Under the pieces are notes generated by a model, which was given only the letters and a program-made list of their open reading frames with translations, did not search any database and was not told where the DNA came from. DNA of 64,000 bases from JAEUIE01 sp046350055 (lineage in GTDB: Bacteria > Planctomycetota > Planctomycetia > Gemmatales > HRBIN36): positions 4,278,001 through 4,342,000 of the forward strand of contig JAXMBC010000001.1 of the NCBI GenBank assembly GCA_046350055.1, in the 5' to 3' direction. The position numbers and the translations under genes were made by a program. Positions within the stretch are counted from its first letter, which is position 1; each line of letters starts with the position of its first letter. This document shows positions 42,701 through 53,200 of the stretch, in pieces.

Positions 42701-44276
42701 CTGCCAAGGGGAACCATCACCAGAAGCCGAGTCGGCAGCCCAGGAGGTATTGCAGCGCTATCTGCAGACACATGCGCTGGTGGGGGTAGAAGATGTACTC
42801 CAGAGGTATCCACTTCCTGAAACCTGGGTCAGGGACGCCTTGCGATCGTGGTCCAAGGCAGGTGCTGCGATTGCCCTCGAATCGTGGGGTGATACGCCAA
42901 CGGTGTTTTATTCTTCCCCGGGGAACCTTGATCAAGTCCAGAAGGGCAGTCTGGCATTGCGACGGAAGGAGATTCCGACCGTGTCAGCGGCTGTCTTCGC
43001 CCACTTTGTGCAGCGCTGGCAAGGTAGGCACCCGTCTGCCAGTGTAGGAGGCACCGAGGGGCTTCGGGAAGCACTTGAGCGATTGCAAGGACTGTCGCTG
43101 CCTCGAGAATTGTGGGAGCAAACAATCTTGCCAGGCCGGGTACCGGGGTATCAGACCCGCTGGCTTGATGAGATGATCCTTTCAGGGGAGTGGTGCTGGG
43201 TCTGCAGGCCAAGTGGGGAACCAGTAACGAAGCTGGATTCGTTGTGTCAGCAGGTGATGTTCATCAGGCGAGATCAATTGCAAAACTTCCTGGCACCGTT
43301 AGAGACAACTCTACTGGCAGGGGAGCAGGCCCGTGTATTCGATGAACTCCAGCGACGAGGAGCAATGTTTCTGGTAGACCTCGCCCATTCTGTCAATCTC
43401 AGTCCCCATCAGGTCAAACAGGCATTGTGGATGCTGGCTGATCGCGGGTTGGTAAGCAATGACCGCTTTGATGTCCTCAGGCGTCTCGATGCAGAGATCG
43501 AAGCAATCAACGAGCAGCCGAACCGGGTCAACTTGCGAGCGATGCGTCGGCAACGCGTTCAATTGCCTGAAGGACGTTGGTCCTTGCTCCCCTGGGGGCA
43601 ACCAGATCCGGAAAAGCGGGCCATTTTTCAGGTGCAACTGCTCCTCGAACGCTACGGCATTGTCAGTAAAGATCTGGCAGCCCAGGATGATAGCCTGTTT
43701 CCCTGGCGGGTGATGTACGAGGTCTTGAGCCGGTTGGAACTCAGCGGTGAAGTGAGGCGGGGTTACTTTGTCGATGGTCTGCAGGGTGCTCAGTTCGCTC
43801 TGCCTGAAGCTGTGGAGCAACTGGCAGCGATTCAGAAGTTGCCATTGGCCCAGGAACCAGCGGTGCTGCTGCATGCCTATGACCCGGCGAACCTCTATGG
43901 AACCAGCGCACCCCTGGGTTGGCCACTCGCTCCCAGGATCATTAGTGAGAATGAACAGGAAGCATCAGCCCCTAATTGGTCGCGAAGGTCCAGCAATTGG
44001 CTCATTACCATCGCTGGTCATGTGGTTCTAGCCCTCGAAAGTGGGGGGAAATCCATCTGGACCAACTCATCTTCGACTGAGGAAGTAATCTACCATGCCC
44101 TGCAAACCCTTCCAGACTTACTCAAAAGCGGGCATGGTACTGATCTGCGAGCTAAGCTGATAGTGGAGGAATGGAATGGTTCCCCCGTCACCAGTTCACC
44201 GGCACGCCGATTCCTGGAAGCGATTGGCTTTGTGAACGACTATCACTCACTGTGTTTGTATGCGGCATGGTCGTAG
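39711..44276 (+). CDS. lhr: Lhr-type DEAD/DEAH-box ATP-dependent DNA helicase
   Basis: The 1521-residue product is the usual length for Lhr helicases (about 1500). Motifs: Q-like QPTPPQ, Walker A APTGSGKT (about 47-54), Ib TTPESL, Walker B DEIH, SATQRP (III), ELGIDMGAVDLV (IV-V) and QRVGRAGH (VI). These are followed by the Lhr winged-helix and large C-terminal domain. ATG 39711 is chosen because the helicase homology begins right after it. Lhr unwinds DNA and DNA:RNA hybrids in repair. A GC-rich palindrome has inserted within the RecA2 region, adding about 15 residues (PLPPSPSPQGGEERQ) without breaking the frame. Confidence 0.9.
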   Translation: MEALVDPLAGFHPAVAEWFSEHVGQPTPPQVLGWPSIAAGKHTLILAPTGSGKTLAAFLACLDQLWKEPRTTKGVQLLYISPLKALNNDIFRNLHVPLLGVQRQAEQRGEKLPAISVGLRTGDTPTNERQKQLRKPPDVLITTPESLNLLLTSKGREILGTVRWCIIDEIHVLCPNKRGVFLAMLLERLQHLTGDPGFTRIGLSATQRPLDEVARYLGGLRYSKETGLAPRPVNIVDAGQRKKLDLQVVSPVERFGPLPEKSIWPSIYRYLHQQIHEHRSTIIFANNRRAVERITTAINEVEEEALAGSNSDQDQVTQLYASTDGKKPLPPSPSPQGGEERQAEGSPYLVRAHHGSVSLEMRHQTEQMLKEGKLAAVVSTASLELGIDMGAVDLVCQVESSGNIARSLQRVGRAGHLVGGHSKGRLIPKTLPDLLEQAALAREMIRGHVEELHIPTGCLDLLAQQVVAMVSVESWAVPELYALFRQAYPTRDLTPEAFESVLEMISGRFPAEAFQELRARITWDRVHNRLHPLPGSKQLALVNGGTIPDTGQYAVYITGTKNRIGELDEEFVFERRVGDVFTLGTSAWRIESIETDRVTVSRAEGMPSTMPFWRGEKIGRSSDLGRAMGDLIAEMVGKLESDQTQVLPWLKDECKLDDNAAENLLHYLKKQIETAGVVPSHRQILCEAFRDEVGDWHLAILSSLGSRFHLTLRYALESLWREQFGYQPYCLHHDDGLLLRLVDQGDPPLELLRQLDPATVENRVLQELADSALYAIRFRHNAARALMLPVSSPQKRAPLWLQRLKSRNLLQIARQHPRFPIVIETCRECLHDHLDVDGVIQVLNDLRTGKIQLMTRRAESPSPFASQLLFSFTAAFMYDYDKVELRGEGAKASIDKSLLDQLISPDAYNHLLDPRAVEQVDRRLQGVGLLPRTAEELFEWIRRLGDVRMDELANELHDFAVALQEQGRLILWTVPCTHEQRWILAEMTGQYRLLAAFCQGEPSPEAESAAQEVLQRYLQTHALVGVEDVLQRYPLPETWVRDALRSWSKAGAAIALESWGDTPTVFYSSPGNLDQVQKGSLALRRKEIPTVSAAVFAHFVQRWQGRHPSASVGGTEGLREALERLQGLSLPRELWEQTILPGRVPGYQTRWLDEMILSGEWCWVCRPSGEPVTKLDSLCQQVMFIRRDQLQNFLAPLETTLLAGEQARVFDELQRRGAMFLVDLAHSVNLSPHQVKQALWMLADRGLVSNDRFDVLRRLDAEIEAINEQPNRVNLRAMRRQRVQLPEGRWSLLPWGQPDPEKRAIFQVQLLLERYGIVSKDLAAQDDSLFPWRVMYEVLSRLELSGEVRRGYFVDGLQGAQFALPEAVEQLAAIQKLPLAQEPAVLLHAYDPANLYGTSAPLGWPLAPRIISENEQEASAPNWSRRSSNWLITIAGHVVLALESGGKSIWTNSSSTEEVIYHALQTLPDLLKSGHGTDLRAKLIVEEWNGSPVTSSPARRFLEAIGFVNDYHSLCLYAAWS
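40692..40728. repeat. GC-rich palindromic repeat inserted in frame in lhr
   Basis: cctctcccc (40708-40716) pairs with ggggagagg (40720-40728) around a 3-base loop, preceded by a further C-rich arm (cccctccccccc). It codes for a low-complexity Pro/Gly segment absent from normal Lhr sequence. It looks like a dispersed palindromic element that tolerates insertion in coding sequence. Confidence 0.75.
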
Positions 44277-44385
44277 CAATTGTGAAAACGACGTTTCAGA
44301 ATCCTGTAACTCCGCTTCAACTCTTGCCGTAGCTTGTGTATGATGCCTATATCCCCGCCAGTATTATGCCAGACAGGATGCGACG

Positions 44386-45396
44386 ATGTACGACGGACTT
44401 CCCGACGATTACAACGAACAGCTGCAGTTGGTCGGTCAGGAATTGATGAATGGTTCACTTGATAAAGTCGGTGCAGTAATTCGCCTGGTGCGAGCTGGCT
44501 GGGCTCATGAAGAAGCAGATGCCGTCGTGGCGGAAATTGTCGAGCAGGTGGAGACCACCAGGAAACTGCTCCGGGATGCTGCCCGGGTCCTCGACGATTC
44601 CCCGTCGGGGCAGGCTCGAGCTTCAGCCCGGCTGCGTGAAGCAGGTATGTCTGCGTTCGATGCTGATCAACTGGTGCAACAACTGAATCAGCAGCGGCAT
44701 GTGGCTGTAGGTCGGGTGCGGGATGTGCTTCGCGCCATTCGGCAGGGAAAGCTCGGCAGACTGCAGGCTGCAGAGCAACTGACTCATCGGGGCATGGAAT
44801 CCCATCTGTCTTCCACCATCATCGATGTGTACACCGACAGCGCGACCCATTGGTCCCTCGAGTGGCTGCGGCTGTCAATTGTTCTGACGGTCGGCGCAAT
44901 CCTGACTTCTACCGCGGTTGGCTATTTCCTCTGGTCCGAAATGGCTTCGTGGCTTGGTGTGGCTGTAGCTGTCTTTCTAGCTATTCCCATTGTGGTACTG
45001 GGCTGGTCCATCTCCAATTTCCGTTTTTGGCGTGACTGGTCCATGATTCACGAAGGACAGCGTGAATGCCCTCGCAATTGCAGCCCCATGGTCATGCTCA
45101 GCCAGGGCAAAGGTCGTCATTCCACCATACTGACAGCCATGGAGTGGGGATTGGGCCGCGAAACAGCTACGGAACTGGTTCGCCGCCGGGCGGATCTCAA
45201 TGTCAAAGTCTATATGTGGATTACCCTCAGTGGCGCGTTATTTATCACATTAGCGTTGAGCAGTGCCATCCTCAGCCTTTTCAAAGTGCCTGGAGAATTT
45301 CTCTCCATGGGCATCGTCGACAGCATCATGGCTGCTGTGGGAGGCATCCTCGCTTACCGTGGCATCGCAGGCTGGCAATGCTTCGCAAAGAAATAG
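44386..45396 (+). CDS. Hypothetical membrane protein with four C-terminal helices
   Basis: The product has 336 residues. The N-terminal 155 are helical and charged, with two repeats resembling each other (VGAVIRLVRAGWAHEEADAV and ARLREAGMSAFDADQLV), each a short helix-turn-helix with a Gly turn. Hydrophobic segments follow at about 160-180, 185-205, 277-298 and 303-325. The segment between 210 and 270 is cytoplasmic (SMIHEGQRECPRNC). There is no known family. Its stop abuts that of the convergent transporter gene. Confidence 0.6.
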   Translation: MYDGLPDDYNEQLQLVGQELMNGSLDKVGAVIRLVRAGWAHEEADAVVAEIVEQVETTRKLLRDAARVLDDSPSGQARASARLREAGMSAFDADQLVQQLNQQRHVAVGRVRDVLRAIRQGKLGRLQAAEQLTHRGMESHLSSTIIDVYTDSATHWSLEWLRLSIVLTVGAILTSTAVGYFLWSEMASWLGVAVAVFLAIPIVVLGWSISNFRFWRDWSMIHEGQRECPRNCSPMVMLSQGKGRHSTILTAMEWGLGRETATELVRRRADLNVKVYMWITLSGALFITLALSSAILSLFKVPGEFLSMGIVDSIMAAVGGILAYRGIAGWQCFAKK

Positions 45397-46713
45397 CTAG
45401 CGACCTAGGTGCTTGAGCATCATTATCGCTACAACTATCGCCAGACCTAAGGCCAGTGGCGTCAACACTCGTTTACTGATCTCTGCCGGTTTCGATTCAG
45501 TTAGTTGTGAACACATCAGTACCACGGCTGCCACCAGCGATGCAGTACGGCCCGCGGCGGAACCAATACAACACACCACCCCTACATCCACCGGGCTGAC
45601 CCCCTGGGCCATGGCCACGTCAGCCAGCAGGGGATACAGCCCCTGTGTTGCGCCGATTCCAGAGCCACTAAGGAACGCCAACAGCGCAGGTAATAGGGCA
45701 GCCAGTGGTATCAGCAATGCTGGCCAGGCTTCTGCCAGATGACCGATGACCAGCGTGATCCCCGGGAGTTTGATACCTTGGCTGAAACACTTGGCTATGA
45801 TGATGAGCGAGATGATGTGAATGTATCCATAGCCCGCTCCATCAAAGAAGTGCCTGGCGACACTGCCAGTCTGACGGGGACATGCCAGGCAGGCGACCAT
45901 GCAACCGATGAGCATGGAAAGCCCGATCAGTCGGGAACTATATAGTCCCGGTGCATCTTTCTCGCCCAGCAGCCAGTGCTTCGGCCAGGAGAGCCATTCC
46001 AGCGGTGGCCCCAGCACTAACAGCAGCAGAATAGGAACCAGTGGCACTATCGCTTGCAACCAGTTGATCGAAACTGCTGCGAGTTCTACTTCGTCCTTCT
46101 GGAGTAATTCATGACGTCGCAGCCAAAGAAAGATCAGCACCGCCACAGCCAGGTGAACAAAGAGGACCTTGGCCACTTCATCTCGAATAACAGGACGTGT
46201 GAGTGAAAGTCGATCGGCCACGGTTCCCAGTTCCGGGGCTCCAGGGTTCAGGAGTTCCCCGCCGATGGAAGACCCAAGCACCAGGGCCGAGCCGATCACT
46301 ACTCCCCGCAAACCTAGTGAGCGGAGAAGGGGGATCAGCACGGTACCCACTGCCAGTGAGGTGCTGGTCTGACTGATAATGGTGATGTTGACCATAAAAC
46401 CGATGAGGATAGTACCTGGGACAGCCAGAAAGCGTGCCGAGAGAAGTGGCCGGCTCAGCGCCTTGACCAGTTCCTGATCACACCCGAACGCTTTGATCAC
46501 GTAGGCGAAGCCCATGGCTGAGCAGATGGGGATTACTGAAGTGGCATCAGCCATGCCCTGGAAGATCGTGATGATAATCTTCTCTGTCTGCTGCGAGAGT
46601 GCTGCCAGCGCAAACGAAGCAACCAACAATGTGAGACGGACTTCTGCCCCCTTTGCCAGAGCAAACAGGACAACGGCCAGAATGCTCAAACCCGCCAACG
46701 CTGTCCAGGTCAT
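45397..46713 (-). CDS. DcuC-family C4-dicarboxylate transporter-like permease
   Basis: The start is placed at ATG 46713 (MTWTALAGLSILAV), the usual N-terminus of the family. The 438-residue product has about twelve hydrophobic segments (ATSVIPICSAMGFAYVIKAF, TILIGFMVNITIISQT) and Gly-rich re-entrant stretches (GSSIGGELLNPGAPE; LSGSGIGATQGLYPLL) typical of DcuC/ion-transporter fold proteins. It likely moves a dicarboxylate or related anion. It is at the end of the tdh-kbl-ino1 run on the same strand, with an 84-bp gap to ino1. Confidence 0.75.
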   Translation of the reverse strand: MTWTALAGLSILAVVLFALAKGAEVRLTLLVASFALAALSQQTEKIIITIFQGMADATSVIPICSAMGFAYVIKAFGCDQELVKALSRPLLSARFLAVPGTILIGFMVNITIISQTSTSLAVGTVLIPLLRSLGLRGVVIGSALVLGSSIGGELLNPGAPELGTVADRLSLTRPVIRDEVAKVLFVHLAVAVLIFLWLRRHELLQKDEVELAAVSINWLQAIVPLVPILLLLVLGPPLEWLSWPKHWLLGEKDAPGLYSSRLIGLSMLIGCMVACLACPRQTGSVARHFFDGAGYGYIHIISLIIIAKCFSQGIKLPGITLVIGHLAEAWPALLIPLAALLPALLAFLSGSGIGATQGLYPLLADVAMAQGVSPVDVGVVCCIGSAAGRTASLVAAVVLMCSQLTESKPAEISKRVLTPLALGLAIVVAIMMLKHLGR

Positions 46714-46797
46714 GCAGGTAACACCTTGAAGCAGTTGCAGTGCTCTAGCAGCACTGAGGCACGCAAATACACGTGCTCCAAACAACAAACTCAGTAC

Positions 46798-48015
46798 TTA
46801 GGACTTGGTGCTCTGAAAATGGGCATGCAGCGCCGCTTCCTGATGGAAGAAGTCGTGGTCGTCTACACCCATAGGGCCTTTGAAATATGGAGCGAGGTAG
46901 GTAAGCACACCGGTTTCACCTCGACGCTGGGCTAGCAGCGTCAGGCGAGCAAGGTCGATCACCAGTGGTGCAGCCAGGATGGAATCGCAGCCCTGCCAGA
47001 TCAGCTGCATGATCATCTTCACACCCAGAAAGCCGGAGAAGTGGATGTGGTTCCAGGCGGTTTTCCAGTCATCCAGGCTTTCAATGTACTCGATAGAGAC
47101 GTGGGTCTGGGGCTTGTAACCCACCACCGAGCTGATGATCTTGTCCTTGGTTTTGACTTTCGATTCCTTATTGCGTGGGTCGTTCAGCACCAGCCCATCG
47201 CGATTGCCGAAGATGTTGTGCCCGACCCAGGAATGGATCTTGAGGTTGCGAGCCAGGAACATAGGGGCAATAGCAGACTTCAGCAGTGTCTCGCCTGTCT
47301 TGCCATCCTGCCCTGCGACGATGCCATTGTGCTGCTTCATCAGTTCATGAAAAGCAGGGAACTGAGCACCAAGCGATGGAGTGAAGTTCACATAGGGCAT
47401 ACCCGATTCGATGGCTGCCCAGGCGTAGAGGCTGCTGGCGGGCAGTGGGCTGGGCTCGCTCTTGTTCTGCCAGGCTTGCTGCAGCTTGGCCAGTGAACTG
47501 TGGACTTCTCCCAGCGGTGTAGGCGGCTCGGTGGACGTAACATTCACCACCACTACCTGGCTGAGCTGATGCTTCATCTGAAACAGTGCCAGGTCTTGCT
47601 TGATGCGGGCGATGGCTTCGCCGGGTGTTTCTTTCAGAGGCACTTCATCCCAGTCGCAAAGCTTCTGAATCGTCTCGCCAGTATTGATCAGGGTGCCGGG
47701 GCGAATGTTCTCAGCAAGTTCCTCGAGCTTCTCACCACAGGCTTCAGCTAACTCCTGGCTGAAGATTCCGCTTCGCTGCTGAAACTCTGTCACGGTCTCG
47801 TTGAAGCGGCCCTCGCGGATCTCATGCCCACCCACAACGATGTTTGCATACTCATCGAGAGGCAGTTGATTCAGTGGTGGCCGGGCAGTGGTTAATCCTG
47901 TCTCGTCCATCAGGCCCAGTTGCAGGGCAGTCAGGCCCAGCGTCACGCATGTGCCCACGCCACCACAGGCGCCGACCAGCCAGAGACCAACACGAGGGGT
48001 AGGGGATGCAGCCAT
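46798..48015 (-). CDS. ino1: Inositol-3-phosphate synthase
   Basis: The 405-residue enzyme converts glucose 6-phosphate to 1L-myo-inositol 1-phosphate using internally recycled NAD. Seen: the Rossmann loop VGLWLVGACGGVGTCV, the conserved GQDGKTGETLLKSAIAP (about 230-246), WVGHNIFGNRDGLVL, and SIEYIESLDDWKTAW in the catalytic domain. It gives inositol for phospholipids or glycosides. A 32-bp gap separates it from kbl upstream. The weak ribosome site ACGGAA precedes ATG. Confidence 0.85.
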   Translation of the reverse strand: MAASPTPRVGLWLVGACGGVGTCVTLGLTALQLGLMDETGLTTARPPLNQLPLDEYANIVVGGHEIREGRFNETVTEFQQRSGIFSQELAEACGEKLEELAENIRPGTLINTGETIQKLCDWDEVPLKETPGEAIARIKQDLALFQMKHQLSQVVVVNVTSTEPPTPLGEVHSSLAKLQQAWQNKSEPSPLPASSLYAWAAIESGMPYVNFTPSLGAQFPAFHELMKQHNGIVAGQDGKTGETLLKSAIAPMFLARNLKIHSWVGHNIFGNRDGLVLNDPRNKESKVKTKDKIISSVVGYKPQTHVSIEYIESLDDWKTAWNHIHFSGFLGVKMIMQLIWQGCDSILAAPLVIDLARLTLLAQRRGETGVLTYLAPYFKGPMGVDDHDFFHQEAALHAHFQSTKS

Positions 48016-48047
48016 GATGTTCCGTGGGGTGTGGTTCAGAATGACAA

Positions 48048-49238
48048 CTAACGAATGACGCCCAGTTCCTTGCCGACGCTGATAAACGCGGCCAGTGCCT
48101 GGTCGAGGTGGGACTGCTCATGAGCAGCGGAAAGTTGCATGCGGATACGGGCCTGCCCCATGGGCACCACGGGGTAACTGAAGCCGATCACATAGATATC
48201 CAGCTTGAGTAATTTATCCGCCATGGTACTCGCCAGCTTGGCATCACCGAGCATGACAGGAATGATGGGGTGGTTACCGGGCTTCAGCTGAAACCCGGCA
48301 TGGGTCAAGCCTTCCCGCATGAAGCGGGCATTGTGCTGGAGTTTCTTCCGCAATGCTGCCCCGGAATCGATAAGCTCCAGTGCCTTCATCGATGCAAAGC
48401 ATACGCTTGGTGGCATGGCATTGCTGAAGAGGTAAGGCCTGGATCGCTGTCGGAGCGTTTCGACCCAGGGGGCAAACGAGGTAGTAAATCCGCCAACGCC
48501 ACCGCTTAGTGTCTTGCCCAGGGTGCTGGTTATGACATCGATGCGATTCATCACGCCGAAGACTTCAGGTGTGCCACGCCCGGTTTCACCGAGGAAGCCA
48601 CTCGCATGGCATTCATCGACCATGACGACAGCTTTATACTTGTCTGCCAGTTCGCAAATCTGGTCAAGCTTGGCCAGATCACCGTCCATGGAAAAGACAC
48701 CATCAGTGGCAATCATACGGAATCGAAGATTCTGTGTTGCCTTCAGTGCGGCTTCCAGTTCTGTCATGTCGCTGTGCTTGTAACGGTGCCGCTGTGCCTT
48801 ACATAGACGTATGCCATCGATGATGCTGGCATGGTTCAACTCGTCACTGATGATGGCATCCTGATCGCTCAACACGGTTTCAAACAGCCCGCCATTGGCA
48901 TCGAAGCAGGAGTTGTACGTGATCGAGTCTTCCTTCTGGAAGAATTGAGCGATCTTCTTTTCGAGCAGTTTATGCGGGGCAGCAGTGCCACAGATGAAGC
49001 GAACGCTGGCCATACCGAAACCGAACTTATCGAGACCGGCATGTGCAGCCTTCACGATCTCAGGATGATTGGCCAGGCCGAGGTAATTGTTGGCACACAG
49101 GTTTATTACTGTTTTGCCAGCTACATTGATGTCTGCTCCCTGTGCACTTTCTATGACCCGTTCGCTTTTGAACGTGCCCGCGGCTCGAATCTCTTCGAGC
49201 TGTTTGGCCAGGTGGTGTGTCAGGGCGATGTCACTCAT
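48048..49238 (-). CDS. kbl: 2-amino-3-ketobutyrate CoA ligase (glycine C-acetyltransferase)
   Basis: The 396-residue alpha-oxoamine synthase cleaves 2-amino-3-oxobutyrate with CoA to glycine and acetyl-CoA. Motifs: [53 protein letters not shown] (pyridine Asp and His) and [13 protein letters not shown] with the PLP Lys. Its ATG overlaps the end of the tdh gene by 4 bp (ATGA), giving the classical threonine degradation pair in coupling. Confidence 0.9.
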   Translation of the reverse strand: MSDIALTHHLAKQLEEIRAAGTFKSERVIESAQGADINVAGKTVINLCANNYLGLANHPEIVKAAHAGLDKFGFGMASVRFICGTAAPHKLLEKKIAQFFQKEDSITYNSCFDANGGLFETVLSDQDAIISDELNHASIIDGIRLCKAQRHRYKHSDMTELEAALKATQNLRFRMIATDGVFSMDGDLAKLDQICELADKYKAVVMVDECHASGFLGETGRGTPEVFGVMNRIDVITSTLGKTLSGGVGGFTTSFAPWVETLRQRSRPYLFSNAMPPSVCFASMKALELIDSGAALRKKLQHNARFMREGLTHAGFQLKPGNHPIIPVMLGDAKLASTMADKLLKLDIYVIGFSYPVVPMGQARIRMQLSAAHEQSHLDQALAAFISVGKELGVIR

Positions 49239-50248
49239 GACGTTGCTCGTTTCACGATGTTAGGCAACAGGTATTCGCTGAAGGCACGTTCGAAATCATA
49301 CTTCGGCGCAAAGCCCCAGTCTCTGCGGGCCGGTGCGTCATCCACATCCGCAGGCCATGAATCGACAATGGTTTGTCGGCGGACATCAGGCTTGAAGGTA
49401 ATGGACGCTTCGGGAAACGCCTTCAGCACTCGCTGATGCAACTCTTCTGCCGATGGATTGAAGCCTGCCAGGTTATAGACCGGCTGGGTCAACTTCTTGC
49501 CATCCACTTCCGCCAGCTGCAGAATGGCGTCCACGCCATCAGGCATGGCCAGGAAAGGGATACGGGCATCGGGACGTACGAAGCAGGCGTAAGGCTTGTT
49601 GCCTGCTGCAGCGTGGATCATCTCGGGAGCGAAGTCGCTTGTGCCTCCAGTAGGCAAAGTGTGGGCACTGATCAGCCCGGGGAAACGAATGCCACGGAAG
49701 TCGACCAGGCCGCGCGATTCCTGGGCGTCCAACTGACGGTAGAACTTCTGATAGTAGTTGCCAAGCTTTTCGCAGTAGAGCTTGTTAATGCCGTACATCG
49801 TGCGTGGTTCACACCACTGGTCCTCTTTGACCTTTCCAGCCCTGGTCTTGTCTTCGAGATTACTGAAACCGTACACAGCAATGCTGCTGGGATAAATGAA
49901 TCGGGTTGGTTTGCCCTGCTGGCGTGCTTCGCTCACTGCCAGTTCCAGCAGGTTCAGCGTACCATCGACATTCACCAGATGGGCGAGGCGGGGCATCCGT
50001 TCAGACTTGGTAGAAAGAAGTGCCGCCAGGTGAATGATGATGTCGAAATCGTAATTGGCACCCAGGTTTTCCACTACGGAGTTGTCGGTGATGTCTCCGA
50101 CAATGCTGCGATAGCACTTCTTGCGTAACGATTCATCGGGCGAGTTTAGATCAAGGGCGACAATCCGGGTGCCATTGACATCCGCCAGCCGACTGATGAG
50201 GCCATGGCCAATCTCGCCATTGGCCCCTGTGATGAGCACCGTTCGCAT
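49235..50248 (-). CDS. tdh: L-threonine 3-dehydrogenase, epimerase-like (SDR) type
   Basis: The 337-residue extended SDR protein has NAD loop [24 protein letters not shown], a catalytic Ser in YPSSIAVYG and YGINK (Tyr-x-x-x-Lys), and the C-terminal [17 protein letters not shown] that is typical of NAD-dependent threonine dehydrogenases of the epimerase group and not of sugar epimerases. It oxidises threonine to 2-amino-3-oxobutyrate. It is coupled to kbl, which uses its product. Confidence 0.85.
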   Translation of the reverse strand: MRTVLITGANGEIGHGLISRLADVNGTRIVALDLNSPDESLRKKCYRSIVGDITDNSVVENLGANYDFDIIIHLAALLSTKSERMPRLAHLVNVDGTLNLLELAVSEARQQGKPTRFIYPSSIAVYGFSNLEDKTRAGKVKEDQWCEPRTMYGINKLYCEKLGNYYQKFYRQLDAQESRGLVDFRGIRFPGLISAHTLPTGGTSDFAPEMIHAAAGNKPYACFVRPDARIPFLAMPDGVDAILQLAEVDGKKLTQPVYNLAGFNPSAEELHQRVLKAFPEASITFKPDVRRQTIVDSWPADVDDAPARRDWGFAPKYDFERAFSEYLLPNIVKRATS

Positions 50249-50287
50249 GAATCGTTTCCGTTGAATGGAACCTGACGCTGATATCTA

Positions 50288-53200
50288 CTATTTAGGAGTT
50301 GACTCCAAATAGGCGAATAGATCGGCGATTTCCTGCAGTGTCAATTCATCAATCAGCTTCTCCGGCATGGGCGAAACGGTCGAAGCGACCTGGGATTCAA
50401 TATCAGCCTTCTTCAGCGTTACCTTTGTGCCATCGGTTTGCAGTACTGTCACGCTGTCGCCCTGGGGGGCGGCCAGGCCAGTAATGGTTTGACCATTGTT
50501 TGTCACCAGGACCGTACCACGGTACTGGTCGCTGATGGTCTTGGAAGGATCAAGAATTGCTTCCAGCGTATCTGCTCGCTGGAATCTGCTCTTGAGGGTA
50601 GTGAGGTCTGGTCCCAACCCTTCACCTTCGCTGCCGAACTTGTGGCACTTGATGCAGTTGGCCTTGGCGAAGACTGCCTTACCACGAGTAATGTCGCCAG
50701 TCTTGTACTGCGGATCGCTTTCCAGCTTCTGTCGCAGTTCGGCCAGCTTCCACTTGGATGTAGCTGTGATGGCAGCGACATTTGGAAGTGGCGTTGCTTT
50801 GGGGAATTGCTGACCGTACCAGCGTGACCATCCAGTCAACTCTGCAGTCAGATCATTTCCTTCAGCAGAAAACCGCTGGTCTTTCCACTTCTGAAGCAGT
50901 TTGACTGCCAGCAGGCGATCTTTCTCAGCAAGGCGTCCCACACCCAGCAATACTCGATGATACGGTTCGGGATCATCTTTCACTGGTGCATATTTCGTCT
51001 TGAGCAAGGCGTTGATGGAGTCCTTCATTACCAGTGGAGATGTTGTCTTGAGGGCAGCAAGATAATACTTGCTGTTCTCGAGACTAGGCGCCTTGACCAG
51101 TGCTCGTACCACTTGATCAGTCAACTCGGGCTGCTGATCAACCAGTTGCCGCAGGGCTTGCTGTACGCTGGGTTCTTTCACATCACGGCCCAGCGATTCA
51201 ATGATCGAATCCCGCAGAGATGCCGTGGTTGCTCCGGTTTTCAGCTTCTGCACCATGGCTACCAGATCGGCTGGCTTGTACGCCAGTGACTTGTCCTTCA
51301 GCAGTATTCCACAAGTAAAAGGATACTGTTCGACTTCCGCGAGGAAGCTGAGCTTTTCCTCCTTGCTGAGGTTGGTAGCCCATTCCTGGAACATGTTCTC
51401 CATAAACGGGGTAAAGCTATGTCCACCAGTCCAGGTTCGTGTCTGCTCAAACCACTTGACCATCTGTTGCTTGTGTTGGCTTGTCCAGCCACTGTTCAGC
51501 AGGCGCGTGCAGTAGAAGTAATGGATCTGTTGCTGGCGGTCGCTGGTCTTCTGCATGACATCGAGAATCTTGCCAGGAATGGGAAGCGCAGACCATGCAC
51601 TGCGATGAGCATGCACGAGAAGGATAGTCAGTTCACGATTGACTCTGTCATCACTGCTGGGGAATCGGCTATACCAGTTGTCGATGGCTTTCTGCACCTC
51701 GGGATTTTTGCCATCCAGGTCGCCATGGATACAAACGAGCTGCCAGGTTCGCAACTGTTGTAATTGCGTGGCCGCATCGCTGGCAGGCTGCATTCGACTC
51801 AGACGGTCGAGCACCTGCTCCTTGTATGGGGCAAGTTGATGGATCTTACACATCGCAACAATGGCTTCCATGGATTGCAAATCGCTGAGCTTGCTCAGCT
51901 TGCTGATCCAATCTTTCGGATCCAATCGTTGCAGCACCAGGCGTGCTGCAGTCCGTAAATAGGCATCCTGCGTGTCGAGTAAAGGGAATAGATCATCTGC
52001 GGCGACAGTCATGTTTTCTCGAATGATGGCTTCGCAGGCGAGCCTCTGTTTGCGAGCATCACCACTTTTCAGATCATTCGTCGCCAGCGATGATGCAGCC
52101 GTCTTCCAGCTACGACCTTCACTCCATGCTGCCAGCGGTTGAATGCGCTTGGCATCAGTGAACTCTCGCGTTAATGGTCCTGTGTAACGGACGCGATAGA
52201 CGCCTCCCGCTGAGCCTCGGCCGCCCAGCGTAAAGTAGATGCATCCATCGGGGCCGACTTCAAGGTCAGTCACATTCAGAGGCGAGCCGATGCAGAATTT
52301 CTCTGCCTCTCCCTTGAACGTTGCCCCATCGGGTTTGGTGTGCACAGCCCAGATAACGCCAATGGACCAGTCGGCCAGGAAAATCGCTCCGCGATACTTC
52401 TGAGGAAATTTGACATGTTCATAGACAGCTACGCCGCAGGGTGATCCGCGACCAGTTTCCACCATGGGAGGCAGGCTATCGATGTAATAGTTAGGTGTGT
52501 TAGCTGCGCCTGTCCGCCAGACGAAATCAGCTCCCATCGGTACATGCAGGAACCGTACGGAACGATACCAGGGCATTGCTTCGTCCCATTCCATGTCGCT
52601 GTCGAAGGTAAAAAGCTCACCATCACTGGAACGGAATGCTGCATCAAAGTGATTGCGGAAACCAGCTGCGACCAGGCTCATGTTCTTGCCTTCCTGATCC
52701 ATCCGCCAGATCGTGCCACCCGGAGCCAGGATATTGGCAGCGTGGCCACGTCCATCATTGAGGCGGGGAAGAAGTACATCTTCAGTCGTATTCGGCTTGC
52801 CTTGATCTGGGCCAAAGTAACCACTGGGCCATCGCTGAAGTGGTGAATTTCCGGCCAACTGCTTCGGCTGAGCCCAGGCATGGTTGCCAATGACCAGGTA
52901 CAGCATGTCATCCGGGCCATGGATTATCGCATGCGGACCATGCTCGCCCATGCCACCTTTGAACTTGTGCAACAAGGTTATTTCATCGGTTTCATCAGCG
53001 CCTTTGGTGTCCCTGGCTCGATACAACCCAGTTCCCTGCGGACCATCACCCACTATCAACAAGGCATCTTTGACCCAGCATAAGCCCTGTGCACTCTTCA
53101 CCTGTTTGCAATAAGGATTGATCTTTTGCATGACACCGCTGGCATCTGGTTCGGTGCAGAGGAGCACCGGGCCACGTTCCTGTGAAACCAGCAGTCGTCC

